From Hyperoodon ampullatus (lineage: Eukaryota; Chordata; Mammalia; Artiodactyla; Ziphiidae): DNA of 64,000 bases. The translations under genes were made by a program, and so were the position numbers. Where the stretch lies: contig OX457058.1 in assembly GCA_949752795.1 (NCBI GenBank), positions 33,358,587-33,422,586 on the forward strand, written 5' to 3'. Under the pieces are notes generated by a model. The model made no database searches. It was not told where the DNA came from and worked only from the letters and a program-made list of their open reading frames with translations. Below, piece by piece: positions 23,546 through 36,660 of this stretch. The stretch's first letter is position 1; the number at the start of each line of letters is the position of its first letter.

Positions 23546-24184
23546 TTAGTCTGTCAATGGGCATTTAGGTTGCTTCCATGACCTGGCGATTGTAAATAGT
23601 GCTGCAATGAACATTGGGGTGCATGCGTCTTTCTGAATTATGGTTTTCTCTGGGTATATGCCCAGTAGTGGGGTTGCTGGGTCATATGGTAATTCTATTT
23701 TTAGTTCTTTAAGGAACCTCCATACTGTTCTCCATAGTGGCTGTATCAATTTACATTCCCACCAACAGTGCAAGAGGGTTCCCTTTTCTCCACACCCTCT
23801 CCAGCATTTATTGTTTGTAGAATTTTTGATGATGGCCATTCTGACCAGTGTGAGGTGATACCTCATTGTAGTTTTGATTTGCATTTCTCTAATGATTAGT
23901 AATGTTGCGCATCTTTTCATGTGTTTGTTGGCAATCTGTATGTCTTCTTTGGAGAAATGTTTATTTAGGTCTTCTGCCCATTTTTGGATTGGGTTGTTTG
24001 TTTTTTTGATATTGAGTTGCATAAGCTGCTTGTATATTTTGGAGATTAATCCTTTGTCAGTTGCTTCGTTTGCAAATATTTTCTCCCATTCTGAGGGTTG
24101 TCTTTTCATCTTTTTTATGGTTTCCTTTGCTGTGCAAAAGTTTTGAAGTTTCATTAGGTCCCATTTGTTTATTTTTATTTCCAT
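23546..24184 (-). pseudogene. L1 ORF2 C-terminal fragment, open for 212 codons
   Basis: Reads [20 protein letters not shown] and, later, [20 protein letters not shown] and [20 protein letters not shown]. These are hallmarks of the ORF2 C-terminal and zinc-knuckle region. The frame is broken upstream and downstream relative to a full ORF2. Confidence 0.9.
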
Positions 24185-25325
24185 TTCTCTAGGAGGTGGG
24201 TCAAAAGGATCTTGCTGTGATGTATGTCATAGAGTGTTCTGCCTGTGTTTTCCTCTAAGAGTTTTATAGTGTCTGGCCTTACGTTTAGGTCTTTAATCCA
24301 TTTTGAGTTTATTTTTATGTATGGTGTTAGGGAGTGTTCTAATTTCATTTACATGTAGCTATCCAGTTTTCCCAGCACCATTTATTGAAGAGGCTGTCTT
24401 TTCTCCATTGTATACTCTTGCCTCCTTTATCAAAGATAAGGTGACCATATGTGTGTGGGTTTATCTCTGGGCTTTCTATCCTGTTCCATTGATCTATATT
24501 TCTGTTTTTATGCCAGTACCATACTGTCTTGATTACTGTAGCTTTGTAGTATAGTCTGAAGTCAGGGAGCCTGATTACTCCAGCTCCGTTTTTCTTTCTC
24601 AAGATTGTTTTGGCTATTCAGGGTCTTTTGTGTTTCCATACACATTGTGAAATTTTTTGTTCTAGTTCTGTGAAAAATGCCATTGGTAATTTGATAGGGA
24701 TTGCATTGAATCTGTAGATTGCTTTGTGTAGTATAGTCATTTTCACAATGTTGATTCTTCCAATCCAAGATCATAGTATATCTCTCCATCTGCTTGTATC
24801 ATCTTTAATTTCTTTCATCAGTGTCTTATAGTTTACTGCATACAGGTCTTTTGTCTCCTTAGGTAGGTTTATTCCTAGGTATTTTATTCTTTTTGTTGCA
24901 ATGGTAAATGGGAGTGTTTCTTTAATTTCTCTTTCAGATTTTTCATCATTAGTGTATAGGAATGCAAGAGATTTCTGTGTATTAATTTTGTATCCTGCCA
25001 CTCTACCAAATTCATTGATTAGCTCTAGTAGTTTTCTGGTAGCATCTTTAGGATACTCTATGTATAGTATCGTGTCATCTGCAAACAGTGACAGTTTTAC
25101 TTCTTTTCCGATTTGGATTCCTTTTATTTCTTTTTCTTCACTTGTTGCTGTGGTTAAAACTTCCAAAACGGTGTTGAGTAATAGTGGTGAGAGTGGGCAA
25201 CCTTGTCTTGTTCCTGATCTTAGTCAGTTTTTCACCATTGAGAACAATGTTGGCTGTGGGTCTGTCATATATGACCTTTATTATGTTAAGGTAGGTTCCC
25301 TCCATGCCTACTTTCTGGAGAGTTT

Positions 25326-26120
25326 TTATCGTAAATGGGTGTTGAATTTGTCAAAAGCTTTTTCTGCATCTGTAGAGATTATCATATGGTTTTTATCCTT
25401 CAATTTGTTAATATGGTGTATCACATTGATTGATTTGCATATATTGAAGAATCCTTGCATTCCTGGGATAAACCCCACTTGATCATGGTGTATGGTCCTT
25501 TTAATGTGCTGTTGGATTCTGTTTGTTAGTATTTTGTTGAGGATTTTTGCATTTATGTTCATCAGAGATATTGGCCTGTAGTTTTCTTTTTTTGTGACAT
25601 CTTTGTCTGGTTTTGGTATCAGGGTGATGGTGGCCTCGTAGAATGAGTTTGGGAGTGTTTCTCCCTCTGCTATATTTTGGAGGAGTTTGAGAAGGATAGG
25701 TGTTAGCTCTTCTCTAAATGTTTCATAGAATTCACCTGTGAAGCTGTCTGGTCCTGGGCTTTTCTTTGTTGGAAGATTTTTAATCACAGTTTTAATTTCA
25801 GTGCTTGCGATTGGTCTGTTTATATTTTCTATTTCTTCCTGGTTCAGTCTCGGAAGGTTGTGCTTTTCTAAGAATTTGTTCATTTCTTCCAGGTTGTCCG
25901 TTTTATTGGCATATAGTTGCTTGTAGTAATCTCTCATGATCCTTTGTATTTCTGCAGTGTCAGTTGTTACTTCTCCTTTTTCATTTCTAATTCTGTTGAT
26001 TTGAGTCTTCTCCCTTTTTGTCTTGATGAGTCTGGCTAATGGTTTGTCAATTTTGTTTATCTTCTCAAAGAACCAGCTTTTAGTTTTATTGATCTTTGCT
26101 ATTGTTTCTTTCATTTTCAT
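25326..26120 (-). pseudogene. L1 ORF2 reverse transcriptase fragment, open for 264 codons
   Basis: Contains the fingers and palm part of the reverse transcriptase: [40 protein letters not shown] and [29 protein letters not shown]. It ends at [12 protein letters not shown] by frameshift, before the FADD motif, which is found in another frame at 24771-25166. Confidence 0.9.
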
Positions 26121-26881
26121 TTATTTCTGATCTGATTTTTATGATTTCTTTCCTTCTACTGACTTTGTGGGGTTTTTGTTGTTCTTTCTCTAATTGCTTT
26201 AGGTGTAAGTTTAGGTTGTTTATTTGAGATTTTTCTTGTTTCTTGAGGTAGGATTGTATTGCTATAAACTTTCCTCTTAGAACTGCTTTTGCTGCATCCC
26301 ATAGGTTTTGGGTCGTCATGTTTTTGTTGGCATTTGTTTCTAGGTATTTTCTGATTTCCTCTTTGATTTCTTCAGTGATCTCTTGGTTATTTAGTAGTGT
26401 ATTGTTTAACCTACATGTGTTTGTATTTTTTACAGTTTTTTTCCTGTAATTGATATCTAGTCTCATAGTGTTGTGGTTAGAAAAGATACTTGACACGATT
26501 TCAGTTTTCTTAAATTTACCAAGGCTTGATTTGTGACCCAAGATATGGTCTATCCTGGAGAATGTTCCATGAGCACTTGAGAAGAAAGTGTATTCTGTTG
26601 TTTTTGGATGGAATGTCCTATAAATATCAATTAAGTCCGTCTTTTTAATGTATCATTTAAAGCTTGTGTTTCCTTATTTATTTTCATTTTGGATGATCTG
26701 CCCGTTGCTGAAAGTGGGGTGTTAAAGTCCCCTACTGTGATTGTGCTACTGTTGATTTCCCCTTTTATGGCTGTTAGCATTTGCCTTATGTATTGAGGTG
26801 CTCCTATGTTGGGTGCATAAATATTTACAATTGTTAGATCTTCTTGTTGGATTGATCCCTTGACCATTATGTAGTGTCCTT

Positions 26882-27098
26882 CTTTTTTTTTTCTTTTTTT
26901 TTTTTTGCGGTACACAGGCCTCTCACTGTTGTGGCCTCTCCCACTGCGGAGCGCAGGCTCTGGACACGCAGGCTCGGCGGCCATGGCTCACGGGCCCAGC
27001 CGCTCTGCGGCATGTGGGATCCTCCCGGACCGGGGCACAAACCCATGTCCCCTACATCGTCAAGCGGATTCTCAACCACTGTGCCACCAGGGAAGCCC
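26882..27098 (-). mobile_element. CHR-type SINE, antisense, first of a tandem pair
   Basis: T-rich tail, then GCGGTACACAGGCCTCTCAC, with a head ending ...CCACCAGGGAAGCCC. No matching duplication was found on its two sides. Confidence 0.9.
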
Positions 27099-27109
27099 TA
27101 GAAACCTCA

Positions 27110-27325
27110 TTTTTTTTGTTTTTGGTTTTTTTTGCGGTACGCGGGCCTCTCACTGTTGTGGCCTCTCCCACTGCAGAGCACAGGCTCTGGACACGCAGGC
27201 TCGGCGGCCATGGCTCACGGGCCCAGCCGCTCCACGGCATGTGGGATCTTCCCGGACCGGGGCACGAACCTGTGTCCCCTGCATCGGCAGGCAGACTCTC
27301 AACCACTGCGCCACCAGGGAAGCCC
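27110..27325 (-). mobile_element. CHR-type SINE, antisense, second of a tandem pair
   Basis: Same orientation as the preceding SINE and separated from it by a 10-11-bp spacer (TAGAAACCTCA). The head ends ...CCACCAGGGAAGCCC. Flanking duplications are not obvious. Confidence 0.9.
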
Positions 27326-28200
27326 GGTGTGGGGCTTTTTTTCTGGCTTCTTTCAAGATTTTTTCTCTTTGTTTTTGGTTTTCTGCAGTTTGAATATGAC
27401 AGTGTAGTTTGTTTAGTTTGTTTGTGGTTTGTTTTTTTTTTCCATTATTTGTACTGGTTGGTATTTTCTGAGCTTCTTGAGCCTGTGGTTTGGGGTCTGT
27501 CATTAATTTTGGAAAATTATTAGACATTATATCTTTAAATAATCCCTTTGTTCCATTCTCTTTCTTCTCCTTTTGGTATTCTAATTACATGTATATGTTT
27601 TGAAATTGGACTACAGTTTAGGGGTATTCTGTTCTGGGTTTTTTATTCTTTTTTCTCTTTACATTTCAGTTTTGGAAATTTCAATTGACACATCTTCAAG
27701 CTTACTGATTCTTTCCTTGGCTATGTCCAGTCTACTGATGAGTCTATCAAAGGCATTCATTTCTGTTACAGTGGTTTTTTTTTTTTCCTAGCATTTCCCT
27801 TTGATTCTTTCTTAGAGTTTCAATCTCTCTGCTTACATGACCCAACTGTTCTTGATTTTGTCTACATCTTCCATTAGCACTTTGAATATATTAATCATAG
27901 TTATTTTAAATTCCCAGGCTAGTAATTTCAAAATCCATGTCATATCTGAGTCTGGTTCTGATGTTTAGTTGTCTCTTCAGGCTGTGTTTTTTTTTTTTTT
28001 TTTTGCTTTTTAGCATACCTTGTAAATCTTTGTTGATATCCAGACATGATGCATTAGGTAATAGGAACTGAGGTAATTAGGCCTTTAGTGTGAGGTTTTA
28101 TGTTAATCTTGTGATGAGTTGGCAGTGTTTAATGTTTGAGATATATGTATATAAATATCTACAGGTAGATAGATATAGATTTATCAGTTTTATTTATATC
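27326..28200 (-). repeat. Old L1M remnant, antisense
   Basis: T-rich + strand with a typical old-L1 antisense series (TTTTTGGTTTTCTGCAGTTT GAATATGA; CATCTTCAAGCTTACTGATT). It is interrupted by poly-T runs. Confidence 0.6.
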
Positions 28201-29430
28201 TTATTTTTATATGTTTTTCTACTTAGACCATAATGCACAAAATTGTCAAGCCGTTGTTTGCCTAAAGGCTGGACTCGAGGACAGGGACTCAGAAGGCAAC
28301 GATACCTTTACAAGTGTCCAGAGCCTGGACCTCAGCTTTGTAGATCCACTGTCAAGACAGTGCTGTCAAACCGATCAGATGCAGGGTTCTCAGCAAGAGT
28401 TCTCTGAAGCTGACATGTTAATCAGGTGCAATTTTGTGATGCCCTGGGGTTTCCTCGCCACTGGCATGGATGCCCATGTCCATTGTCCAGGGAATCTATG
28501 AGGTTTGGAAGTACTTGAGACAACAGGTTTGTACTGGAAGGTTGTCCAGTGAGAAGCAAATAAGAGCAAAAGGATGTGGGCAGCCTGGAGAGAGATTTCC
28601 AGCAGGGGCTCAGTTCACCGAGCACATGAGATGACCTCATATGTGCAATCTGCTGAGCAAGGCTCTCGGGCACCAGACATAGCCCATCCCTCAGGGAACG
28701 CAAAGATGTGTTAGTGGGGGACCAGCACGTGCACAGGTGACTTCAGGAGACAGTGGGCAGGCAGTCAGCCCTGGGACAGAGGAAGGGTCCCTAACGTGCC
28801 CTGGGGTCAGGAGAGGCTTCCTGGTCTCCTGAGACCCATTATATAGCCGCCCCAGTCCTGCCAAATGCAGCGTCTCGGGACAAGCGGGCCATCTCCTTCT
28901 TGATGCTTTCCTCATTTGAATTCATCATTCTCATTATACCAGGCCATTCTTCTTCCTGTTTCTGGCGTCAGAGTGCTCTTTTTCTACCACTTTATTTGAG
29001 CGCCAGGCCTACACATCACAGGAAATGCCACCATCGTGGTCAAACTAACCCACAGTGTCCTTGTGGATGAGCAGGAGAAAGGAGGCTGATGGCCGAGGTG
29101 TAGGCAGGTGACTGCATCCGGAGAGTCTGCCAGGAGGATTTGGGGCAAGCTTTTCTGGAGTCGCATGGAGTTCTGTACCCGAGGGTGCTGGAGGGTACAG
29201 GGTCACAGGGGCGGGAGGATTTGTTATGCATTTTCTCCGACGACCACCCCTGAAACTTTGCCACAGGAGAAACGGTTGAAGGAACCGGAAGTGTTTATCT
29301 TGGAGAAAGTGAGACATGACTTTTGTCTTCAAGTATTTAAGGGGCTGTCATATGAAGGAGGAATTAAGCTTATTTAGGATAGTTCCAGAAGGCACAAGGC
29401 AGATTTTAACTTAATAGGGAGATATGAGCA
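28201..29430. other. ARNT2 intron, no recognised feature
   Basis: No exon or clear repeat was recognised. Confidence 0.4.
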
Positions 29431-29439
29431 AAAGCTGTG

Positions 29440-30230
29440 AACAGGGTGTTAAATACATATACAAATATGAATACATACACACACTAAGCATCTGGAAAAA
29501 ATTCAGCCTCCTGTTAATCAGAACCGCAAGTTAAAATAATTTTATACCATCTCCTCTTACCTATCAAATAGCAAAAAATTAAAAAGACAAAACACACAGT
29601 ATTGGTAAGGTTTAGAAAAATGGACACTCTTATGTTCTGCTGATGGGAATGTAAATCAGTACAAACCTTCTGTAGAATAACTTGCGAGTATATATTAAAT
29701 GCCTTAAAATGTGCATTCCTTAATATACAGGAATTGTACTTCTAAGAAGTTATTTTAGAGAATTGATCAGAGATGTGTGTGTGTTGTATGGTTACACATT
29801 ATTTATAATTGTGAAAACCTTGAATTATTCTAAATTTCAAATTCTAAAATTCTAAATATCTAAATTTAAAGAATTGGCTAAAAATAGCATGAAACATCTA
29901 CATGTTAGGCTACTAGACAACCATTAAACAGGCATGCTTTCAAAAGATATTTAAGAATGAAGCAAAGTGCTAAGAAGTGTTAAAAAGAAAGACAGGTTAT
30001 GCAACGTAAACATCATGGTCCCAATTTTATTTTTAAATTATAAATGAATAGTGTATGTATTGAAAAATTGTACATAGAATATTAATCATTGTTATTTCTC
30101 TGTAGTAGATTATTGGTTACATTTTCTTCTCTATTCAGTCTTACATTTTCCAAAATTTTACATGACTTTCATAATCAGAGAAAATGACATTTTTAGGAAA
30201 TCAAGCTGAATTTTCTAAACAGCATTTCAG
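29440..30230 (+). repeat. Old L1M ORF2 end and 3' region
   Basis: A-rich sense LINE order: TTAATCAGAACCGCAAGTTA, then TGCTGATGGGAATGTAAATC, then a 3' part. Decayed. A (GGAT)n-like simple tract follows at 30569-30611. Confidence 0.6.
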
Positions 30231-30568
30231 ACAATTGGATTGAGTGGTTTGCACTGAATTCAGAAATTGTGTCATTTTGTTTGTTTTTTGGCTTGGTTTT
30301 GTTGTTGTATTTAGTTGTTGTGTTTCTATAAAGATAGAGGTTCTAAAAAATAAGCTTGTATCCACACGTGATGATTATATCATGCCTCCAGGGTCCTGAG
30401 CTGATGTACCTTGTTCCATGGCTGTTAATACTCTGTTTCTTGATTGATAACTCCATTCTTTACACATATAACCCACTATCTTGCTCTTACATTTAGATCT
30501 CTCAAGACCAAGTACATGCTTCATTTTCTCAAGCAGTGCTTAGCACATAGAATGCATTTCACACAGAC

Positions 30569-30611
30569 TGGATGGATGGATAGATGGATGGATGAAAGGA
30601 AGGAAGGAAAG
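30569..30611 (+). repeat. (GGAT)n/(GGAA)n simple repeat
   Basis: GGATGGATGGATAGATGGAT followed by GGATGAAAGGAAGGAAGGAA. It directly follows an L2-like end (TTAGCACATAGAATGCATTT). Confidence 0.85.
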
Positions 30612-32630
30612 AGTCTTGCCTAGACAAAAGAAATAATTGACCTAAGGGGACGGGTATTTGAAAGAATTTCTTGCCAGAATTTCCAAAGATATTTATAGAA
30701 TCCACTTTGCCAGAAATCTTTTGAGAGGGTACAGACAGTCTTCTGGTCTAGATGAGGTGACTGAAAGGAGGTCATTGGCATGCTTGCCCTATAATAACGT
30801 CATGAAACTGGAGCATTGGAACAGCAACTCACTTGATGCTTGAGTGATGCCTCGTAAATGCCCACGAGGAATGCTGTCCCTGCTTGGTCACGGGCTTAAG
30901 CTCCTTAATTATAAACAATGACTTCGTTAGGAAATATGAAGATTCCTAAGCACCCACGGTGTGAACAATATCTACAGGCCATCTTGGAAATCTCTAAAGG
31001 TGAGCAGAAGCGGTACGCTTTGTGCAGCAAACAAGGGCCTCATAAGTAATTCTTTGACAACCCACTCGCAACACGTGTGCTTATTTCTGAACCAGTGAGT
31101 CCTGCACTCGAGGTTTTGCCTGGTGCCCGTGACTCCACGGTAAGCATAAACATTGCAAAAAATTCTGCTATATTCCAGAAGCCCTTTCTATTACACAATG
31201 GCCTTCCCAGGGCCTCACAGCATCTTATACTACGTAGGTTTCATTTAAACTATTTGGGTATGACTAAAGAAAAAACAGAGTTCCACAGTTGCTTTGTCTA
31301 ACCCTCCAGTCTCAAGAACAAACGCTGTGTTCAACATAGTAAAGAAGGCATCACCATAGGTGCCGAAGAAAGCACCCACAATGGGTTGCATTTTACATTT
31401 TGTGAGGTATGTTCAGAGTCCAGGGGAAACTTTGAAATTCTGAAGATGTGAATTGTCTCCACCCCATTGTCATTGCCCCAGCATCTTGCATTTTGAAGAC
31501 TGGAGTCCAGCTTTGAGCCAGAAGCCATTTCTGTAACGGAGACCTCTTTTCCAGTAACCATGATCTGATGTGCTTGGTTCATCACTGAGTCATCCACGGA
31601 AAATCTCTGATTAATTGGCAGTGTGTCTGCACAGGAGAGCCAAGGCCTGCCCGGGTGGAGGGAGTGCTTGACCAAGATCTGGTTACCTCCCCTTGGGACC
31701 ATCCTGGTCAGGAAGAGGCTCGGTTCTCGGTGGCCTCGTGTGCTTTTTCATCAGTGAGGCTGATGCTCTACTTCGTTGTGCTGCTAGACTTTCAGTAAGC
31801 CTCGGCCACAGCATGCCAGAGGCCTGAAGTTATTTGGGGGTTTTAGCTAGAATCTGCAGTGGCCAGGCCTGTGTTGTCACTTTACCAGACACCTCAGCCC
31901 TGCCACGAGCTCATCGACAGCAGCCCTGTACTTCTTGCGGTTTGCTTGTTGAACATAGTGTGTTTGTTTTTTTCCTTCAAAAGCTGCTTGTCTGTATTGA
32001 AGACATCCACCCACGAGACAAAAGCTGGATCCCTGCTCTCTCCAACCCTCAGCCAGTTCTGTCCTGCCCGGGTTGCATATGCACATCAGGACTCAGTCTC
32101 CTGCTCAAGATCTCATTCTGATGTCCTGGTGAGACATCAGAGCCATGAATTTAGCTTGTGAGATGGAGAATAACGGTTGGCCACATCTCCCCTCCTCCTC
32201 GTTCTTAGGCAGGGCACAAGCCACACTTCCATTTCCTTCAGTGAATACTTTCTGATCACCTGCCATGGGCCAGGTACTTTGCTAGGTCCTGGGGATCCTA
32301 GGGTGAGTCTGACATAGTAAGCCCTTAAGGAGCTCACAGTGCAGTGGAGGAGACAGGTAGGCTTGCAGGTCATTGCAAAGCCCTGGATCAAGGGTCATAA
32401 CAGAGGCACTCATAGGGGAAAGCATGTAGGAGGTAGATTCCATCTGCTGGGAATGTCAAGGTTGGCTTCTCACTCCTACACGCTATGGCCAAGCCTCACT
32501 GAAAGCCTAATAGGCAGAGAGTAACCTTTGAGCTGAAACATAAACATAAGGGAGAGATAGGAGTTTGCTAGTTGAAAAAGTGTTTTTAGGCAACAGAGTG
32601 GTGTGGATAGGGCAGAGGAGGTATACCGAT
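30612..32630. other. ARNT2 intron, no recognised gene
   Basis: No exon was recognised. A possible old repeat lies near 32240-32360 (GGGCCAGGTACTTTGCTAGG and AAGGAGCTCACAGTGCAGT), but the family is uncertain. Confidence 0.4.
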
Positions 32631-32639
32631 GATCACAGT

Positions 32640-32835
32640 TTTCATTTGTGAGAGCCCACTATGTGCGGGTGCTGTGCAAAGTACTTTATGCACTTTGTGC
32701 CTCAGCGTTCGCGACAACCCTAATGAGGTCCAGGCATTGTTATTATCTCCATTCTGCAGAGGAGATGCTGGAGGATTAGCATAGAGACTTAATCAGCCCA
32801 GTTCACACAGTAAGTAGCAGAGGTGGGTAGTGACT
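32640..32835 (+). repeat. MIR SINE remnant
   Basis: MIR order: CCACTATGTGCGGGTGCTGT, then TTGTTATTATCTCCATTCTG, then CAGTTCACACAGTAAGTAGC. Confidence 0.75.
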
Positions 32836-33299
32836 CTAGGCCTTCCTGATACTCTGATGTGGGAGAGAGATGCTGTCTTGGGAACTGTGTATAATTCACT
32901 GTGGCTGGTATGGAGGATGGCTGGACAGATGGGTAGAGTCAGATCCTGTGGGCGAGGCCTTTTGTGCTAAGCCTGGGAGTTTGGACCCTTCTCTACTCTT
33001 TATGGAGAGTCACTGAAAGCCACTGAAGGTCTTTAAAGATCATTCTAGAAGTTGGAATGAAGTGAGAGGAAGGGAGGGATAGACCTGATGGCAGGGGGGC
33101 CCAGAGAGGACTAACCCAGGGAGAAATTGTGAGGCCTGAATGAAGGCAGTGGCTGTGCTGATGGAGAGGCACGTGGAGAGTGTACGGACAGGGGGAAAGT
33201 GTGAGCCCATGGGGAAAAGCAGGCCGCAGGCTGGGGCCGTGCTGGGCACATGGCTGGTGGGTGGCGAGGCTGGGATTCGGTCCCAAGGAGACCGACTCC

Positions 33300-33425
33300 A
33301 GGGACCTCCCTGGCGGTCCAGTGGTTAGGACTCTGCGTTTCCAGCACAGGGCGTGCGGGTTTGATCCCTGGTCGGGGAACTAGGATCCCCCATGCCGCAC
33401 AGCACGGCAAAAAAATTTTTTTAAA
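33300..33425 (+). mobile_element. Short tRNA-derived SINE
   Basis: Head GGGACCTCCCTGGCGGTCCA GTGGTTAGGACTC, B-box-like GGGTTTGATCCCTGGTCGGG, and an A-rich tail. It belongs to a shorter subfamily than the CHR copies. Confidence 0.85.
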
Positions 33426-35200
33426 TAACTAAAAACAAAAGAGTCTGTGTGTTTAAGAATTACACTAGATTGCCTCCCCCATCCCTGCCAACTAACGTGG
33501 AAATAATCTGGGCTTTAGATCCGTAATTTAGATTTTAGATATATGGTCATTATTATTTTACATTATCTATCTTTCAAGAAATAGGTTTGCCATCGCAGTA
33601 AAGTCTGGGACTATGTTACCAACAATTAATCAGCCTCCCTGGTTTCCTCACTCCCCTCTCCTGGCTTCTTGACCGTGCTCCCTCCATATTTTGTGTCAGT
33701 GCCAGGATGAGCCTTGAAATAATTTCTTCAAGATGGGTGAGTGGGTGCTACTTTTCACAGTTCCTTGGACATGTGAGAAGTTCCTCCTGTTGCTCTTTTA
33801 CGGCTGTATGGAGACTTCGTGGGCCACGGGATTCTCTGTCAGAACCGGGACAATGCTCCGTCATCTTCAGACGTCAGCACTGTAGAGAGGTCTGAGACCA
33901 GCCTGTAGTTTTCTTTTCTCCGTAGGCTGTTTCTCTTTTCTCCCACTATGACCCTTGTAGTTTGTTTTGAGTTTACCCTTGGAATTCAAGACTTTCACTT
34001 AGATATGTCTAGTGTAGATCTGTTTTCATTAATTTTATTTGGAGCTGGATGGGCCCTTACAGTTTGCAGACTTAAGCCTTTCCTCACCAGGGGGAAATTT
34101 GTCTGGATCTTTCCAAGTTGCTGCTGCTTCTCAGCCCACTCTGCTCACACCCAGAAGTTCCATATCCGTTTCGTAGATCTGTTCTCCCTACCACTTCAGA
34201 GTTTTGCTCATCATATTAATTTCTTTATCCTTTTGTTCCAAATTCTTGGAGAATTTCTCAACCCCAATCTTCTATTCATGATTCCCATTGAATATTTTAA
34301 TAATTTGGCCATTGCACTTTTCATCTGAACTCAATCCTTGCTGAATAAAGGCTGTACCTTTTTCATAAGCATTATGTCCTCTTGAGTCACAATGAGTAGT
34401 TGAATTTAGATTTTCCCTCTCCTTTTTTTTTTTAAATAAAAAAGTATTTTCTTTAGTGGGAACAGTTGCTGTGATTCTTTAACTCAGTCTTCTCTTGTCC
34501 ACATGCTTGTGATTTTTTCCACGTGGTTCCCCTTAGAGAGGTCGCCGTGTGGGCGTCCATCATCGAGTGTTGAGCACGGTTCCATCATTGGTCACGTGGA
34601 TTGTAGTAAGAGTTCTCAGGCCCTGACAAGGGCAGAAGAGGAATGTTTAGCTTTACTGTTACCTGACGAGGAGTTCAGTTTTCTGTAGCTGAGGGCCAGT
34701 GGTGGGGCGAGGTGACCAAAGTCACAAGCAACCCTGATGGGACACACTGGCATTCTGCCGCCATGCTGTCTCCTGGGAGGCGTGAGGTCAAGATTGGCTC
34801 TCCCTGGAGACTTGGCCTGTTCTGTGCCACTGTCAAGCCGAAGCAGCTCTAAGCTTGTAGATTAGTCCTGCTGGGGGCCCTTCCACACACTCCCTATTGC
34901 TTCATGTGCAGGGAATCATAGCTTACTCAGTTCTTCCCTCAATCCCATCTTGCCCAAACAATACCTCAACAGTTTCTCACAATTGCTGGTCTTTTAAGGT
35001 AATCCTCCCTGGTTTCTGGTACTGACATATCCTTCTCCTATCTCAGACTCTGGTCCTTTCCACAGTAATTTGGGAGGGACAGGTAGCCACTCAAGTGGTC
35101 TCAGTTTGCTCTTAGGAGCCAAAAGCACCAGTTGTACTTTGAAGCTCTGCTTTTCAAAGTGGGGGGATCCAGCTCTTTAGGGTTCCCAGCAGGAACCCTG
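33426..35200. other. ARNT2 intron, mostly unassigned
   Basis: Part of 33940-34330 looks like old antisense LINE (T-rich with TTTACCCTTGGAATTCAAGA). The rest is unassigned. No exon was found. Confidence 0.4.
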
Positions 35201-35209
35201 AAATACAAC

Positions 35210-35500
35210 ATACCTGCAGGTCAGCAATTCCTAAAGTATATTCTGAGATCACAGTCCCCAAAGATACACCATGAAGAAAGGATTCCCTGGTCAATAATTT
35301 GAGTACCTTTCTCTCTCCTAGAGATCATACTCCAAAGGTGCATATGTCCTGAGAAGGCCTACAGGGATAAAACCTCTTTATCTTTGTTTAAACTATGTTT
35401 CCCAAATGTATTTGGCCAGAGAATCATTTTTTTCCCCTAAAACTTATTAATATTCCTCAGAGAATACTTTGGAAACATACTGTGAACAAGTGGCTGTTTT
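35210..35500. repeat. Possible old hAT (MER-type) remnant
   Basis: Phrases such as TTTAAACTATGTTTCCCAAA and GCCAGAGAATCATTTTTTTC resemble a common old hAT-derived repeat. The ends were not located. Confidence 0.35.
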
Positions 35501-36029
35501 TTCCCTCTGCATTTGGTGGAATGAAAAAATACATCTTAATTCACATATGAAAATGTGAATCCCAGGACAGACTCCACCCAGTGTTACTGAAAAACAACCC
35601 AACTTTCCATGAGTGTTTGCACAGAGTTAATGCAACCCATAGTAAGACATGAAGAAGCCTTTCTGGCCGATATTAAGCTTCATCCCAAACAGCAGTTTCC
35701 AGTTACACTAAACTTGAGTGTTGTTTCTATTACTCAAGATTTACTTAGACCTGGCATTAGTGAAAAGTGTTTCCAAAGAAAAGGTAATTTAACGTCAGGC
35801 AAAATGGGCTTGTGAAACCAATTAGGAAATCGTTGAAATCTGTTAAAATGGTAGGATTATCCTGTTCCTATTAAAAATCACTTTGAGAAATGTTGCAGTT
35901 CCTGCCAGGAAGCATTCCCGCGTTCCTCCTGGCCCTGGCTTCCCGCCTTGGCCGCCCGCCCTTCCTCAAAGCAGCGTGTTCTTTGCTCTGTTATAACAGT
36001 AACCACATGCATCGTGATGATCTGGTTCT

Positions 36030-36165
36030 CTGTTTCCCCCTCCAGCCATGAACTCCTTGAGAGTAGGAACTGGTCTCATGCATGCTGAATCCCTAGTGTG
36101 TAGCATACTGTCAGGCACTTGATAGGTGCTCAGAAGGTATGTCAAACTTGACTGATCCCATGGCC
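36030..36165 (+). repeat. L2 3'-end remnant
   Basis: CCTTGAGAGTAGGAACTGGT followed by TGTCAGGCACTTGATAGGTG CTCAG is the L2 terminal pattern. Confidence 0.7.
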
Positions 36166-36464
36166 AAACTCTGACCTGGTGTTCGGACTGAGAATGTCAG
36201 AGTCAAAGAGAACCTTCAGCGTTACCCTGAGCCAGCCCCTCCTCTCTATAGAGGAAGAATCTAAAACCCTTCAAGGCTCTTGCATCTCAGCTGACCCCCA
36301 CACTTCTCCTCTCCTCTTGACCACAGCCCAAACACTGCGTGGGAAGCCTGCAGCCAGGCAGAGCTCAGCTACCAAGAGGCTAGCTCAGAAATGGGATGAT
36401 TCCGTGTCTTTTGACTGGTGCCAAGGAAGGCATTACCAGCATCACAGCAAAGACAAGAGCTGGA

Positions 36465-36660
36465 TGTATTAAGCCCTATGTGGCAGGGACTGTGCTGAAT
36501 GCTTGATGTATACTTTCTCATCTGATGCCCAAGGCAGCCCCATAGAGGAGGAACTATAATTGTCCCTATTTCACAGATCATAGCTATTATTATTCCCATT
36601 TCCTGAAACTGACAGAGGCCTAAGACTTTGTAGTCAGTACATAGAGGAGTCAGGGTTCCT
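36465..36660 (+). repeat. MIR SINE remnant
   Basis: Pattern GGCAGGGACTGTGCTGAATG, then AATTGTCCCTATTTCACAGA, then TAAGACTTTGTAGTCAG. Confidence 0.65.

Larger units (their letters stand above)
23148..26881 (-). mobile_element. Long L1 copy, antisense, with decayed ORF2
   Basis: Starts with a T-rich tail and (TTTA)n tract at 23148-23198. Reading on the - strand, ORF2 remnants appear in order: endonuclease C-terminal part (VNIYAPN and VGDFNTPLS, 26631-26880); a linker; reverse transcriptase ([33 protein letters not shown] and [11 protein letters not shown] at 25326-26120, then [13 protein letters not shown] with the FADD catalytic motif at 24771-25166); then the cysteine-rich C-terminal part (23546-24184). 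Frameshifts and stops separate these parts, so it is not competent. It is 5'-truncated within the endonuclease, at the SINE that starts at 26882. Confidence 0.93.
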
